Assembly (NCBI GenBank): GCA_035559535.1
Contig: DATMBG010000027.1
Coordinates: 1 to 46,188 of the forward strand
Reading direction: 5' to 3'
DNA length: 46,188 nt
DNA from: Candidatus Limnocylindrales bacterium
Lineage (GTDB): Bacteria > Moduliflexota > Moduliflexia > Moduliflexales > JAUQPW01
Shown: positions 23,752 to 32,968 of the stretch, one piece after another
Layout: the number at the start of each line of letters is the position of its first letter
Position numbering within the stretch: the stretch's first letter is position 1
The notes under the pieces: generated by a model
What the model was told of the DNA's origin: nothing
What the model saw: the letters and a program-made list of their open reading frames with translations, nothing else
The model's database searches: none
Position numbers and translations under genes: made by a program

Positions 23752-26298
23752 ATGCGAATCTCTATAAAAATAGGTTTTCTGGAAGATCTTGCAAATTCAC
23801 AGCCCGACATTGGGCTTGAGTGTCAAAAGCTTCTAAGGTTACTCCAAAAAACCGATGTGAGCAAATTGCAGGGTCAGGCCCCCACATTCTCTGGCTGGCG
23901 TTTGTATAAGTTAAGGTATTTTCCCTTTATACTGTTTTCACACCCTGGAAATCTCGCAGTTCTAGCCAAACTCGAAGGAAATCTTGTTTCCATATACCAC
24001 ATTTTAATTTTAAGCGATAGCAGGTGGCAGCCGCTAAGCGCAGTAAAAAAGGCACAACATAAAGCGGAGGAAGAAGCTCAAAAGAGAATTGAAGAAGAAC
24101 AACGGCGGCTTGAGATGGAGCGAGTGCAACTTAACCAGGAACAACGAAAAGTCGAGGAAGCACGTCAAAGAGTAGAAGAAACACGCAGGCAATTGGAAGA
24201 AAAAGCACGACAACTTGATCAGGAACGACGAAAGGTCGAGGAAGCGCGCTGCGAGGTGGAGGAAATACGGAAACAATTAAAAGAAGAAATCCAGCGTAAA
24301 GCAGAAGAGGAAGCACAGCAAAGGATTGAAGAAGAACAGAAAATCGAAGAGAAACCCGAACAATTAAAGGGGGGAAGGTATACTCCACTTGATCATCGAC
24401 CTCCTAGAAGATATGCAAGCACGGAAGAACATCCTGAGAAACCAGTATTGCGAGAGCCAGGACTACGGCGTCCGAAACCCGAGATCATCTGTTTGAAAAG
24501 GGCACGCCAATGGATTCTGGCCGTGGAGATACCGGTAGATCTTCTTGAAAACCCCGGTTTGACGGTACTTCAAAATGAATCACCTCTCCCGCAAGATGAA
24601 TCAGATGAAAATTACCGGTGTCTTAAAGAATTTCATGGACAGGTCGTGATCCGTTGGGAGGAAGATGGGAGTACGAGGGAGCGGCATACTACCTTTGGTG
24701 AAGAAGGCTATCTACTATTTAAACTGAATAATCAAAATGAAGGACGCTACATCCGGTCTCCTTCATTTGGATCCTATCTGGCCGTGGTTCCGGATAGTTG
24801 GGAACGTGATTTTGAGCTTTCGGGACCGCCCCCCATAGCACCGGAGCCCGTTTCCTTAGAGGGCTATCAGGCTCATTTCTATATCCTTGAGAAAGGCGAT
24901 GGCAAAAAGATCGCTTTTCGCAGCCAGGAGGGCAAGTCGGTTATAATCCAGCCCAGAGCATCCCGATTCGAACTGGTTGGGAATCTTCTAAACGATGCGA
25001 ATGAAGCTATGGGTCCTTTATTTGGAGAGAAACCCCCCCGAATCCGCTCTTTAGACGACCGCCTCCAATGGAAAGATATTGGGACCATCGTTATTGGGGA
25101 GGAGGGAATCAGAAAATTAGGATGGACCAGGCTGTTGAGTCTCGACCCAGACACTCAGGAACAGGACCTGCCTTCTGAAGTTACAGAACGGGGCGATGGC
25201 TGGTATTTTATCAGGATTTACAATCTGAAGGATGAGCTTTTAGAGAGTTTAGACTTCAGATTTATCCCCGCCTTGAAGGCTATTAGAGTACCTCCACCCT
25301 CTCCGGTTCCTACTAAGGATGGACATGAGCCTACACGGGTTGAATTCCTTCACCAGCCGGGGTGCACAGTTCAACCGTCCCGTCAATTAGAAGAGCTCGT
25401 CCAGATCGAGCGTGGAGATAACAGGACGGTACTGACCCTTCCTGCCAATCCTAACTATGATAAAACCGATTGGTTTATAAGTTCTCGAGGCACGTGTCAG
25501 ATACAGGTTACCATTCTTGTGGAAAGACTCTGGTGGGCCATTGGAGAAGAAAGCCAAATACCCTCAGAATGGAAAGCTCAAAAACTTCCTCTTACCCGTG
25601 AAGATTTCCTGGCCACATCAAGGAAAACGTTGTGGCTGAGACTTCCAAAACCACGTTGGGCAGATAAAGCTTTTGTTGGATTTAAAGAAGCAACAGCCGT
25701 ACCTTGTCCTATAAAAGTTACAGAGAGAACCATCAGTATCCCGTTACGACAGTTCTGTGATGCACAGGAGATCCAAAATATTGGCACAATTTTATTTAAT
25801 TTTTGGATTCACCATAGGGGTACAAAGTATCAAATAACCACCTGCAAGCTTACACTCAAAGCTAATTGTAGACTCTGTGAATTCTCAATTTCTACAGAAG
25901 AAGATCTATGGGATCATATTAAATCCGATCACCTGGACGCATGCTTTCGACTTTTGACTTCCGAGGAAACCCATGAAAGAATACAGGATCAAGACTCTGC
26001 TCTTCCAAGAGAAATATATAAGTGTTCTCATTGTAATTTCTATGTTGAATCCGATGATCCGAGAAATCCAACCACTGTCATGGACCGACACAGCAAAGAG
26101 AAATCTCATAAAGCAGGAGCTCCTTTAGAAATTAAAATTCTTTCTAAACCAGATGAAATCCGAGAGGTTCTCTCCAAAAACCCCCCCCATCTTTATGAAT
26201 GCAAGTGGTGTCGTTATCTTTTACGTAACGCTATTCCAAGAGATAGGATAGGGCATTTGAGGGAAAACCATAAAAATATGCTTTACGTGTTTCAATAA
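23752..26298 (+). CDS. Coiled-coil protein with three C-terminal C2H2-like zinc fingers
   Basis: 848 residues; family not recognised. Order: a small N-terminal domain (1-95); a charged coiled coil (about 100-205) containing a 28-residue, four-heptad tandem repeat beginning QLNQEQRKVEEAR and QLDQERRKVEEAR; a beta-rich middle (about 240-700); then three zinc fingers. Finger 1 is C706/C709/H722/H727 with classical C-x2-C-x12-H-x4-H spacing. Finger 2 is C758/C761/H780/H786. Finger 3 is C817/C820/H835/H840. Tandem C2H2 fingers are rare in bacteria and suggest DNA binding or partner contact. The helicase gene starts 17 bases after the stop, so the two probably work together. It begins 34 bases after the last cas gene with no clear ribosome-binding site, so it may ride on the CRISPR transcript. 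Confidence 0.7.
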   Translation: MRISIKIGFLEDLANSQPDIGLECQKLLRLLQKTDVSKLQGQAPTFSGWRLYKLRYFPFILFSHPGNLAVLAKLEGNLVSIYHILILSDSRWQPLSAVKKAQHKAEEEAQKRIEEEQRRLEMERVQLNQEQRKVEEARQRVEETRRQLEEKARQLDQERRKVEEARCEVEEIRKQLKEEIQRKAEEEAQQRIEEEQKIEEKPEQLKGGRYTPLDHRPPRRYASTEEHPEKPVLREPGLRRPKPEIICLKRARQWILAVEIPVDLLENPGLTVLQNESPLPQDESDENYRCLKEFHGQVVIRWEEDGSTRERHTTFGEEGYLLFKLNNQNEGRYIRSPSFGSYLAVVPDSWERDFELSGPPPIAPEPVSLEGYQAHFYILEKGDGKKIAFRSQEGKSVIIQPRASRFELVGNLLNDANEAMGPLFGEKPPRIRSLDDRLQWKDIGTIVIGEEGIRKLGWTRLLSLDPDTQEQDLPSEVTERGDGWYFIRIYNLKDELLESLDFRFIPALKAIRVPPPSPVPTKDGHEPTRVEFLHQPGCTVQPSRQLEELVQIERGDNRTVLTLPANPNYDKTDWFISSRGTCQIQVTILVERLWWAIGEESQIPSEWKAQKLPLTREDFLATSRKTLWLRLPKPRWADKAFVGFKEATAVPCPIKVTERTISIPLRQFCDAQEIQNIGTILFNFWIHHRGTKYQITTCKLTLKANCRLCEFSISTEEDLWDHIKSDHLDACFRLLTSEETHERIQDQDSALPREIYKCSHCNFYVESDDPRNPTTVMDRHSKEKSHKAGAPLEIKILSKPDEIREVLSKNPPHLYECKWCRYLLRNAIPRDRIGHLRENHKNMLYVFQ

Positions 26299-26315
26299 AG
26301 GAGTGAGGATTTCTA

Positions 26316-29300
26316 ATGGATCTCATAACGTTATCCCAACGAATTGAAGAGAGATATCGGCATTATCTCAAAACCACCTTTTATTTTAAGGATCCAGATC
26401 TCCGGGCATCTTTTGAAGAAGCCCTTCAGTCAGGATATTTGAGCAAAGGGCCGTACCTTGAGGCTACTCCCGTTTTCCAGCGGGCCCAGAGGCCAAGAGA
26501 TCTGTTTCAGAACCTCCTTGGATTTGAGCCTGATGAAGCACTCTTGAGGGCCGTGCAGGGAGATAGACCCCTTTACCGACATCAAGAAGCCGCCATTCGA
26601 GGAGCCTTTGAAGGACGTAATATCATTGTGGCCACAGGAACAGGAAGTGGTAAGACCGAGTCTTTTCTTTATCCTGTCTTGCTTCACCTTTACCGAGAAT
26701 TTCAGTCCGGTCAATTGGGTCCGGGGGTGCGGGCTTTGATTCTCTATCCCATGAATGCTCTGGCAAATGATCAGCGGGAGCGTTTGGGTGAAATTTGCAA
26801 ACAGCTTGAATACGAGAAATCATCCTTCAGAGTTACCTTCGGACAGTATATCGGAGAAACACCGGAAGATGAAAACGACACCCGACGTCGTGCCGTCGAG
26901 CGCCTGGCAAATCGGCTACCCGGCGAGCTGGTTTTACGCTCTGAAATGCGAAGCCAACCTCCCCATATTCTGCTCACCAACTACTCCATGCTGGAATATC
27001 TACTGCTCAGGCCGGATGATAGTCCCCTCTTTGATCATGGACGTGCTCGATGGTGGACGTTCCTGATACTCGACGAAGCCCATCAATATCGAGGCTCGAA
27101 GGGTATTGAGATGGCCATGCTCCTGCGACGCCTCAAACAGAGACTCAGAGAGGGTGGGCGTCTGGAGCCTTTTCGGTGTATTGCAACGAGCGCCACGCTG
27201 GCTGAAGGAGAAAAGGATCGTGAGGCTGTGGCAAAGTTTGCCTCTAACCTGTTTGGTGAGGAATTTTGCACGAAAGACGTAATTCTTGGAGAGACTGAAC
27301 CCATCCCAGAGTCAGGGATAGAATATCTTCCCGCACATGTTTATGGACTTCTACGGGAAGCCCTGCAGGGACGAATTCCAGAAACCAGGAACCAGCTTGC
27401 CGGGTTGGCGAATAGACTGGAAATAGATCTCCCGGATAGCGAGGATTTATCCTATACGGTTGGAAGGATTCTGCAACACGATATTCGATCCACGAAGCTA
27501 CGTCGTCTTATTACAGGCAATCCTATGGAAGCTCGGGAAGTTGCCGAAGAGGTCTTTGCTGACCTGTCGGATACAGAACGCGTACCTGCCCTATCTGAAT
27601 TGATTGAGCTTCTCCTCCAGGCAAGAGATCCTGCTTCCCATGCCCCGCTCTTATCGGTACGCTACCATCTGTTCTTACGTTCGCTTGAAGGCGCATTTGT
27701 TTCCTACTGGCCGCAAAAGAAGGTCTTCCTGGATCGTAAAGGGAAGGATCAGGAGATTAAAGCTTTTGAAGTTGCACTGTGTCGGGAATGCGGTCAACAC
27801 TACTTTATAGGCCCAAAAAATCTCAAAGGTGGTAAACTGGAGGAAGCGATCCGCGACCCGGGTCAAATTGATTTTGGAGCTACTTTCTTACGCCCCCAAG
27901 AGGATCGTGAGGAAGATGACATAGAGGAGGATTATAGTGGGGTTGTCAACAGACAGATACTCCAGCTTTGCGTTCAGTGCGGCGAGATAGGACGAAGTAA
28001 ACCAGGATGTAACCATGACAATTTAATCCAGGTAGTCCAGGAAGAATCTCCAAAGGATGAAGATAGAGCCGATCAGGTAGCGAAGTGTGGCGCTTGCGGA
28101 TACAGTGCGGCCGGTCGTGATCCTGTGAGAGAAGTAATCCATGGAGCCGATGGCCCCAATGCGGTTATTGCTACAACTCTTTATCAGAGCCTTCCAGAGA
28201 AACGGAAAAAAATACTGGCATTTACCGATGGGCGTCAGGAAGCCGCCTTTTTTGCCTGGTATCTTGAAGATTCCTATAGAGACATTCTGAACCGCAACTT
28301 GATTTTGAGGGTGGTTCAGAGGCTGAGTCCCCATGTATCGGAAGGTCTGTCCCTGCGAGAACTGGCTACAAACCTACGAGATCTCTTTATAGAGAGAAGG
28401 ATTTTTCCTCCTACCACAGGTAGCTTAGACTTGAGCCGTGAGGCCTGGCTGAGACTTTATCGGGAGTTTCTCACCGATGAATCGAGAATTTCCTTAGAGG
28501 GCGTGGGTCTGGTTCGGTGGCTGGTAAAATGGCCAGTCTGGTTCCAGATTCCTGAGATTCTCAGGAATCCCCCCTGGTCGTTAACCGAACAAGAAGCCTG
28601 GGATTTACTATTTATTCTCCTGGATTTTATGAGGGCCGAAAGGGCCCTTGAACTTCGAACTGAGCCGGGTATTTCCGTAAATTGGAGTGATCTTAAACTC
28701 CAAGGAGGGCAAACTCGGGTTCGAATCGGTGAACCTAAAAAGCAAAAGGATGTACGGAGCTGGGATGGAAAAACGGGACGGCGTGCCCAGTTTTTGACCA
28801 GGCTTCTGATAAGGAACCATCTTTCCATAGATCAGGCAATCCCTTGGGCTATTGAAACTCTGAGAGCAATCTGGGAAACTCTTAAAGAATTTGATCAGTC
28901 AGCTTCTCCCCAAGACCGTTTACTTCTTCCTGTTGAAGATGCCCGGAGGCTTAATCCCGATTGGTGGAGAGTGCATCTCGTTACCCAGCATCATAAAATT
29001 TTCCGATGTGACAGGTGTGGGCGTCTTCAGACCGTATCGGTTCGTAGAGTCTGCCCAAGGCCTCGTTGCCTGGGCACGCTTAATGGGATACAACCGGATA
29101 ACCTTGAGCCTAATCACTACCGTTGGTTATATGAAGAGGATCTAGCCGGTCCTATGCGCGTGGAAGAGCACACCGCACAATTGGACCATGGGAAAGCACG
29201 GGAATTTCAGGATGAGTTCAAAGAAGGTAGAATCCATGTTCTGAGCTGTTCTACAACCTTTGAAGTGGGTGTAGACTTAGGGGATCTCGACACCATCTTT

Positions 29301-30977
29301 CTCCGCAATGTACCGCCGGAGGCCTTTAACTATGTACAGCGGGTGGGTCGGTCGGGACGCCGGAGTGGGTCTCCTGGATTTGCTATTACCTATTGTCGTC
29401 GCGGACCCCACGACCTTTATCACTTTGCTGAACCCAGGCGCATACTGAGTGGTAAGGTTCGACCTCCTGTGTTGAGTCTACGAAATGAAAAGATAATTAC
29501 TCGCCATATCACGGCAACCGCCTTATCTTATTTCTTTCGAAACTTTAAGGATAAGTTCAAGACCGTTGAAAATTTTTTCAATGACCTAAGTCATCCTTCG
29601 GGTGTTGCCGACTTTAAAACTTTCTTAAATGAGCAGGAAGCTAACCTTAAGAAATCTTTACAGGCTATTGTTCCACCCGAAATAGCGGGCCGGGTTGGCT
29701 TAGAGAACAAAGATTGGATGGCAAAGGTTGCCGGAGAGAAAAGTAGACTGTTTCTTGCTGAAGCGGAGGTTTCCAGTGATTATCAAAACGTGATTGAGCT
29801 TGAAAAGAGTGCAAGGGAAAACAGAAATTATCGAACTGCCGAATGGGCCCGGAAGCGAGCCGATACCATTGCTAAAGAGGAGTTTCTTTCGTTTCTTTCC
29901 CGTAAGGCCGTGATCCCCAAGTATGGCTTTCCGGTAGATGTGGTGGAACTAGATACACAAAGTATTCAGCATGGCGAAGCGAAGGAAATTTCCCTCCAGA
30001 GGGACTTAGCCATTGCCGTTTCTGAGTTTGCCCCAACGAGCAAGCTGATTGCCAACAAAAAGATATGGACTTCCTACGGGTTAAAGCGGGTTGCCGGGCA
30101 GGAATGGGATCGCTGGTGGTATGCCCGGTGCCCCATCCATAACCGTTTTGAACGTAAACCCTGGCGGGATGAAAAACGGCTGCCATCTTTTAATAAATGC
30201 TGTGCGCATATGTTTCCCGCACAGTACCTCGATCCGAGATTTGGCTTTGTGACCAATCGAGAGAAACCGGAAGAGCCTAAAAGGCGACCCGATAAGGTCT
30301 TTACCACGCGGCCCTACTTTGCAGGTTTTAAAGACAAGGAAGGCAACCCGATTAACTTTGGAAGTATTCGTTTAACGACGGCCACCCCCGGTTATCTGGT
30401 GGTGCTTTGCGAAGGCCGCCGTGGGAGAGGGTTCTACATCTGTGAAAGATGTGGTGCTGGATTTCAACAACCCAAAAAGAAACATGAGACCTCCTACGGG
30501 AGTGAATGTTCCGGAACGCTGGTACAGGTTTCTCTGGGGCATGAGTTTGTCACGGATGTACTTCAGCTTCAGTTTCATGCCAAAACTGAAGAGGCTACAC
30601 AGCCCGTCTGGTTCGCATACTCATTGGCTTATGCCCTGGTCGAAGGGGCTGCCTCAGAAGTCTTAGAGGTACCCTCTACGGATCTTAACGCAACCGTAGC
30701 CTATAGTAGTCAGACAGATTCTCTACCTCCCATTATCCTCTACGATAATGTACCGGGTGGAGCAGGCCTTGTCGCCCAACTGGAGAAAAAAGAAATGCTT
30801 CAAGCCTGTCTGGAAGCTGCCTGGAAAAGGGTTAGTGGGAACTGTGGCTGCGATGAGGGTACGAGTTGTTATGGATGTTTGAGAAGCTACCGAAATCAGT
30901 TCGCCCATCCCTATCTTCAACGGGGTCCTGTCCTGCGTTACTTGAAAACTATGCTCTTGGAGTGGGAAAGTGATTAA
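26316..30977 (+). CDS. Giant SF2 helicase with DUF1998/MrfA-type C-terminal cysteine cluster
   Basis: 1553 residues. The helicase core has Walker A ATGTGSGKTES (A106 onward), DEAH (253-256), SATLAEG and QRVGRSGRRSG (from 1008). The C-terminus has ILYDNVPGGAGL followed by C1510-x-C1512-x5-C1518-x2-C1521, the four-cysteine motif of DUF1998/MrfA-like helicases. More CxxC pairs lie between the helicase halves (CRECG, CVQCG, CGACG, CDRCG, CERCG). DUF1998 helicases occur in DISARM, Druantia and Dpd systems and in MrfA DNA repair; this length and the zinc-finger partner match none of these cleanly. It probably translocates on DNA. AAAGGAG precedes the ATG. A broken fragment of a close relative lies at 32007-32112. 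Confidence 0.85.
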   Translation: MDLITLSQRIEERYRHYLKTTFYFKDPDLRASFEEALQSGYLSKGPYLEATPVFQRAQRPRDLFQNLLGFEPDEALLRAVQGDRPLYRHQEAAIRGAFEGRNIIVATGTGSGKTESFLYPVLLHLYREFQSGQLGPGVRALILYPMNALANDQRERLGEICKQLEYEKSSFRVTFGQYIGETPEDENDTRRRAVERLANRLPGELVLRSEMRSQPPHILLTNYSMLEYLLLRPDDSPLFDHGRARWWTFLILDEAHQYRGSKGIEMAMLLRRLKQRLREGGRLEPFRCIATSATLAEGEKDREAVAKFASNLFGEEFCTKDVILGETEPIPESGIEYLPAHVYGLLREALQGRIPETRNQLAGLANRLEIDLPDSEDLSYTVGRILQHDIRSTKLRRLITGNPMEAREVAEEVFADLSDTERVPALSELIELLLQARDPASHAPLLSVRYHLFLRSLEGAFVSYWPQKKVFLDRKGKDQEIKAFEVALCRECGQHYFIGPKNLKGGKLEEAIRDPGQIDFGATFLRPQEDREEDDIEEDYSGVVNRQILQLCVQCGEIGRSKPGCNHDNLIQVVQEESPKDEDRADQVAKCGACGYSAAGRDPVREVIHGADGPNAVIATTLYQSLPEKRKKILAFTDGRQEAAFFAWYLEDSYRDILNRNLILRVVQRLSPHVSEGLSLRELATNLRDLFIERRIFPPTTGSLDLSREAWLRLYREFLTDESRISLEGVGLVRWLVKWPVWFQIPEILRNPPWSLTEQEAWDLLFILLDFMRAERALELRTEPGISVNWSDLKLQGGQTRVRIGEPKKQKDVRSWDGKTGRRAQFLTRLLIRNHLSIDQAIPWAIETLRAIWETLKEFDQSASPQDRLLLPVEDARRLNPDWWRVHLVTQHHKIFRCDRCGRLQTVSVRRVCPRPRCLGTLNGIQPDNLEPNHYRWLYEEDLAGPMRVEEHTAQLDHGKAREFQDEFKEGRIHVLSCSTTFEVGVDLGDLDTIFLRNVPPEAFNYVQRVGRSGRRSGSPGFAITYCRRGPHDLYHFAEPRRILSGKVRPPVLSLRNEKIITRHITATALSYFFRNFKDKFKTVENFFNDLSHPSGVADFKTFLNEQEANLKKSLQAIVPPEIAGRVGLENKDWMAKVAGEKSRLFLAEAEVSSDYQNVIELEKSARENRNYRTAEWARKRADTIAKEEFLSFLSRKAVIPKYGFPVDVVELDTQSIQHGEAKEISLQRDLAIAVSEFAPTSKLIANKKIWTSYGLKRVAGQEWDRWWYARCPIHNRFERKPWRDEKRLPSFNKCCAHMFPAQYLDPRFGFVTNREKPEEPKRRPDKVFTTRPYFAGFKDKEGNPINFGSIRLTTATPGYLVVLCEGRRGRGFYICERCGAGFQQPKKKHETSYGSECSGTLVQVSLGHEFVTDVLQLQFHAKTEEATQPVWFAYSLAYALVEGAASEVLEVPSTDLNATVAYSSQTDSLPPIILYDNVPGGAGLVAQLEKKEMLQACLEAAWKRVSGNCGCDEGTSCYGCLRSYRNQFAHPYLQRGPVLRYLKTMLLEWESD

Positions 30978-31055
30978 ATGGCCTTCTATAACTTAAGGAC
31001 ATATGAATTTTGTCTTTTAACTTAACCTTTTTGTAAAAATCGGCACGAACTGGAA

Positions 31056-31292
31056 TTAGGTTGACGCTGGAGTGAATTCCCGAACGTGCAGAATCTCTTG
31101 ACCGCTCATGGGTCGAATATCCGCTCGACTGAGCGTCAGGAGCGCCACGGTTTTACCCTCTGCTGTGACAAACTCGACCTCGAAGGCTTCGCCGTCCCTG
31201 TAGCGATGCACTACGGCTCCTACATCACCTTGTTTCAGGCCGTGCTCTTCAATGTCATGGGTGAGAACGACCGTATCTAATTCTTGAATCAT
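31056..31292 (-). CDS. DUF4926-domain small protein
   Basis: 78 residues: opens IQELDTVVLTHDIEEHGLKQGDVGAVVH and continues with VEFVTAEGKTVALLTL, a small SH3-like beta barrel typical of DUF4926. AGGAGG lies before the ATG. It follows the DUF6883 gene by 66 bases on the same strand; these two families are often neighbours and are suspected to form a toxin-antitoxin-like pair. No catalytic residues are evident and the activity is unknown. It points toward, and converges with, the helicase gene. Confidence 0.75.
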   Translation of the reverse strand: MIQELDTVVLTHDIEEHGLKQGDVGAVVHRYRDGEAFEVEFVTAEGKTVALLTLSRADIRPMSGQEILHVREFTPAST

Positions 31293-31358
31293 ATTATCCT
31301 CCTCTTAACAGTTATTGATGAACAGTGAACAGACAGTCATTGGTTCATTTCAACCCAC

Positions 31359-31691
31359 TCATATTGGATACGCGGTTACGAAGCGAGGACGGTTTTGACC
31401 TGCGTCAATGATCCAGACTGTTTGTATCCGTACGGTGCCCCCTCCCGGGGTTTGGAGTGCTCCTTCAAGGATATATTTTATGCCGTGTGGTGACGAAGTT
31501 GCTTCTTTAACATCTTCGGAACGAGCAATGGCTATTAGGCCTTGCTCCAATATGTTTATATTTGTTTCATCGAAGCCAAGGGTACGGAAGAACCTGGCTT
31601 TCGATCTACCAACAGGGTGTGTTTCCGATAATAGATAATCTCTCAATTTTGACGGCGAAATGTAAGCACTTTCCCGATTAGGGAGCTTCAT
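31359..31691 (-). CDS. DUF6883-domain small protein
   Basis: 110 residues with the DUF6883 pattern: AYISPSKLRDYLLSETHPVGRSKARFF at the N-terminus, GIKYILEGALQTPGG in the middle, and VRIQTVWIIDAG ending VTAYP. The fold is thought to be toxin-like in several databases, but no activity can be read here. It is first of a two-gene minus-strand unit with DUF4926. The start codon has only a weak purine-rich upstream sequence. Such cassettes are common in mobile defence islands, consistent with its position between the helicase pair and the type I-D locus. Confidence 0.75.
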   Translation of the reverse strand: MKLPNRESAYISPSKLRDYLLSETHPVGRSKARFFRTLGFDETNINILEQGLIAIARSEDVKEATSSPHGIKYILEGALQTPGGGTVRIQTVWIIDAGQNRPRFVTAYPI

Positions 31692-32006
31692 GTCGGGCTC
31701 TCACTGTAGTAGAACCATAAAAATAAAGTACACTGGTTGGTTTGCCTAAACCTGATCAAACCTTCCAGGGAACTGAAAAAACCCAGTTCCTTATGTCTAA
31801 GCTTCTCAAGCCGGTCATGAGCTTCAGTCATGAGCTTATCGAAAGGGCACGATCTCAAATTCGCTGCAAGAGAACCGGGTCAGGAGAAGGTTCGGGTTTC
31901 TCCCTAAGTTCTAAGAACAAGGTTTAACTTATCCCTTGTTACCTTTATGAGGAAATTATAACACGATAAATTGAGGGCGTCAAGTTCGGACAAAATCGGG
32001 TAATTA

Positions 32007-32112
32007 CGACTAATGCCATGCTGGCCGAGAGAGAAAAGGACCATGAGATCGTGGCAAGGCTTGCCTCTGACCTGTTGGTGAGGAATTTTGCACGAAAGAT
32101 GTAATCCTTGAG
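32007..32112 (+). pseudogene. Broken fragment of a DUF1998-type helicase gene
   Basis: About 106 bases closely match 27184-27290 inside the intact helicase (the SATLAEGEKDREAVAKFASNLFGEEFCTKDV region). A perfect shared run of about 19 bases, GGTGAGGAATTTTGCACGA, lies in the second half. The copy has a one-base deletion (CCTGTTGG for CCTGTTTGG) and several substitutions, so it cannot encode protein. It shows that a second copy, or a homologue, once stood here. Confidence 0.8.
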
Positions 32113-32289
32113 CGGTATTTCAAGACCTCTTGAGGTATGCGAAACCATGTCCCAGATTATCATTAACCCTCAGTTAAAATTAAGTAAATAATTGGTACAA
32201 CCTTTTGTTGAGGTTTGTGTCCAACTTTACAAACATCTGGTACAAACCTGTAACAGGCTGAGGAACTCTAAAGGGGATTCGACCTTCCG

Positions 32290-32333
32290 CCCCTCAACTT
32301 CCCATTCCTGTGGACAGGGAAAGGATTGAGGGG
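32290..32333. repeat. C/G-rich inverted repeat
   Basis: CCCCTCAA (32290-32297) pairs with TTGAGGGG (32326-32333), with further partial pairing inside. It resembles the pyrimidine/purine palindromes at 37689 and 43489 that lie within coding sequence. Confidence 0.5.
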
Positions 32334-32623
32334 TGGGGATGGGGAGGGATCACTTGTAGTATTTGCAGGCTATGTTTATGTTGACCTCCTAGGGTATCAG
32401 GGGAGTTGGGTCTGATTCATGAATAGAAACTAAGGATTGATCCGTCCTCCTTTTTTACCTATCCCTTCCGCCTGAAATTTGCGTTATTTCGGCGGACCTA
32501 TTTGACTTTTATCTCTTGAATCGTCTTACCGGAAGTTAAAGGAAAACCCTTCATATTTTTACGAAGGAAAAGATTGTAAAGAGGAATTAGCACCCTGATG
32601 TTAATCCGATAACCATCTCGACT

Positions 32624-32804
32624 CTGTTAAATTACGTTTTAGCCTTAAAAGCTCCGTAGGAGCCATCGGTTTGTAGCCATGTCTTATCGAATACCAGGCT
32701 TCGTGGGGGGTGGCTTGTGAAACACGGAACTAAAGGATCCTGGGGTGAGACGCCAGGATTTCCACACAGGTCGCCCTGCCGGAGCTTTTTCGGTAATTTA
32801 ACAG
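32624..32804. repeat. 181-bp palindromic element with internal hairpins
   Basis: The left end CTGTTAAATTAC ... AAAAGCTCCG (32624-32656) is complemented by CGGAGCTTTTT ... GTAATTTAACAG (32780-32804). Inside are further hairpins: GCTCC-GTA-GGAGC (32651-32663) and ATCCTGG/CCAGGAT around 32737-32759. It has no coding frame. The structure suits a miniature inverted-repeat element, or a structured RNA with a closing stem. I match it to no known riboswitch or ncRNA. Confidence 0.6.
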
Positions 32805-32856
32805 GGTCGCGTTATAATCCAAACAGAAAATTCTATCTAAGTTCACCCTGGGGTTT

Positions 32857-32876
32857 ACTGTGAACTGTTTCACAGT
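32857..32876. promoter_or_regulatory. 20-bp operator-like palindrome upstream of the type I-D WYL gene
   Basis: ACTGTGAA, CTGT, TTCACAGT: perfect 8-bp arms with a 4-base spacer, ending 92 bases before the GTG start at 32969. The size and symmetry suit a dimeric repressor. Control by the adjacent WYL protein is inference. Confidence 0.55.
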
Positions 32877-32968
32877 TGATTCTCCCCCTTATCGTCTTTT
32901 ATCTTAACTTTAATTACTAGTGGGGCCAGGGGAATCCAAAGATTTCTCAAGGCCCTTCAAGGAGTATT

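Larger units (their letters stand above)
31692..32968. other. Long non-coding interval with remnants
   Basis: About 1.28 kb without an intact gene. From left to right: a perfect small hairpin (GGAACTG at 31769, CAGTTCC at 31784), a direct repeat of TCATGAGCTT near 31817-31839, a helicase fragment, a C/G-rich inverted repeat (32290-32333), a large palindromic element (32624-32804) and an operator-like palindrome (32857-32876) before the second WYL gene. No CRISPR repeats are present. Confidence 0.6.

Noticed and set aside
28715-28738. GGTTCGAATC resembling a tRNA T-loop
   Set aside because: It lies in the middle of the intact helicase frame and no acceptor or anticodon arms can be folded around it.
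23752-30977. Direct assignment of the zinc-finger/helicase pair to DISARM or Druantia
   Set aside because: No methyltransferase, PLD nuclease or DruA-D/H-like partner is visible, and the helicase length and zinc-finger partner do not fit; only the DUF1998-type helicase is shared.
31742-31927. 61-residue plus-strand frame in the non-coding interval
   Set aside because: No ribosome-binding site and low-complexity composition; it spans a direct repeat and a hairpin.
32190-32265. Repeated GGTACAA and TTTGT words resembling CRISPR repeats
   Set aside because: Matches are only 6-8 bases, with no consistent repeat length or spacer.
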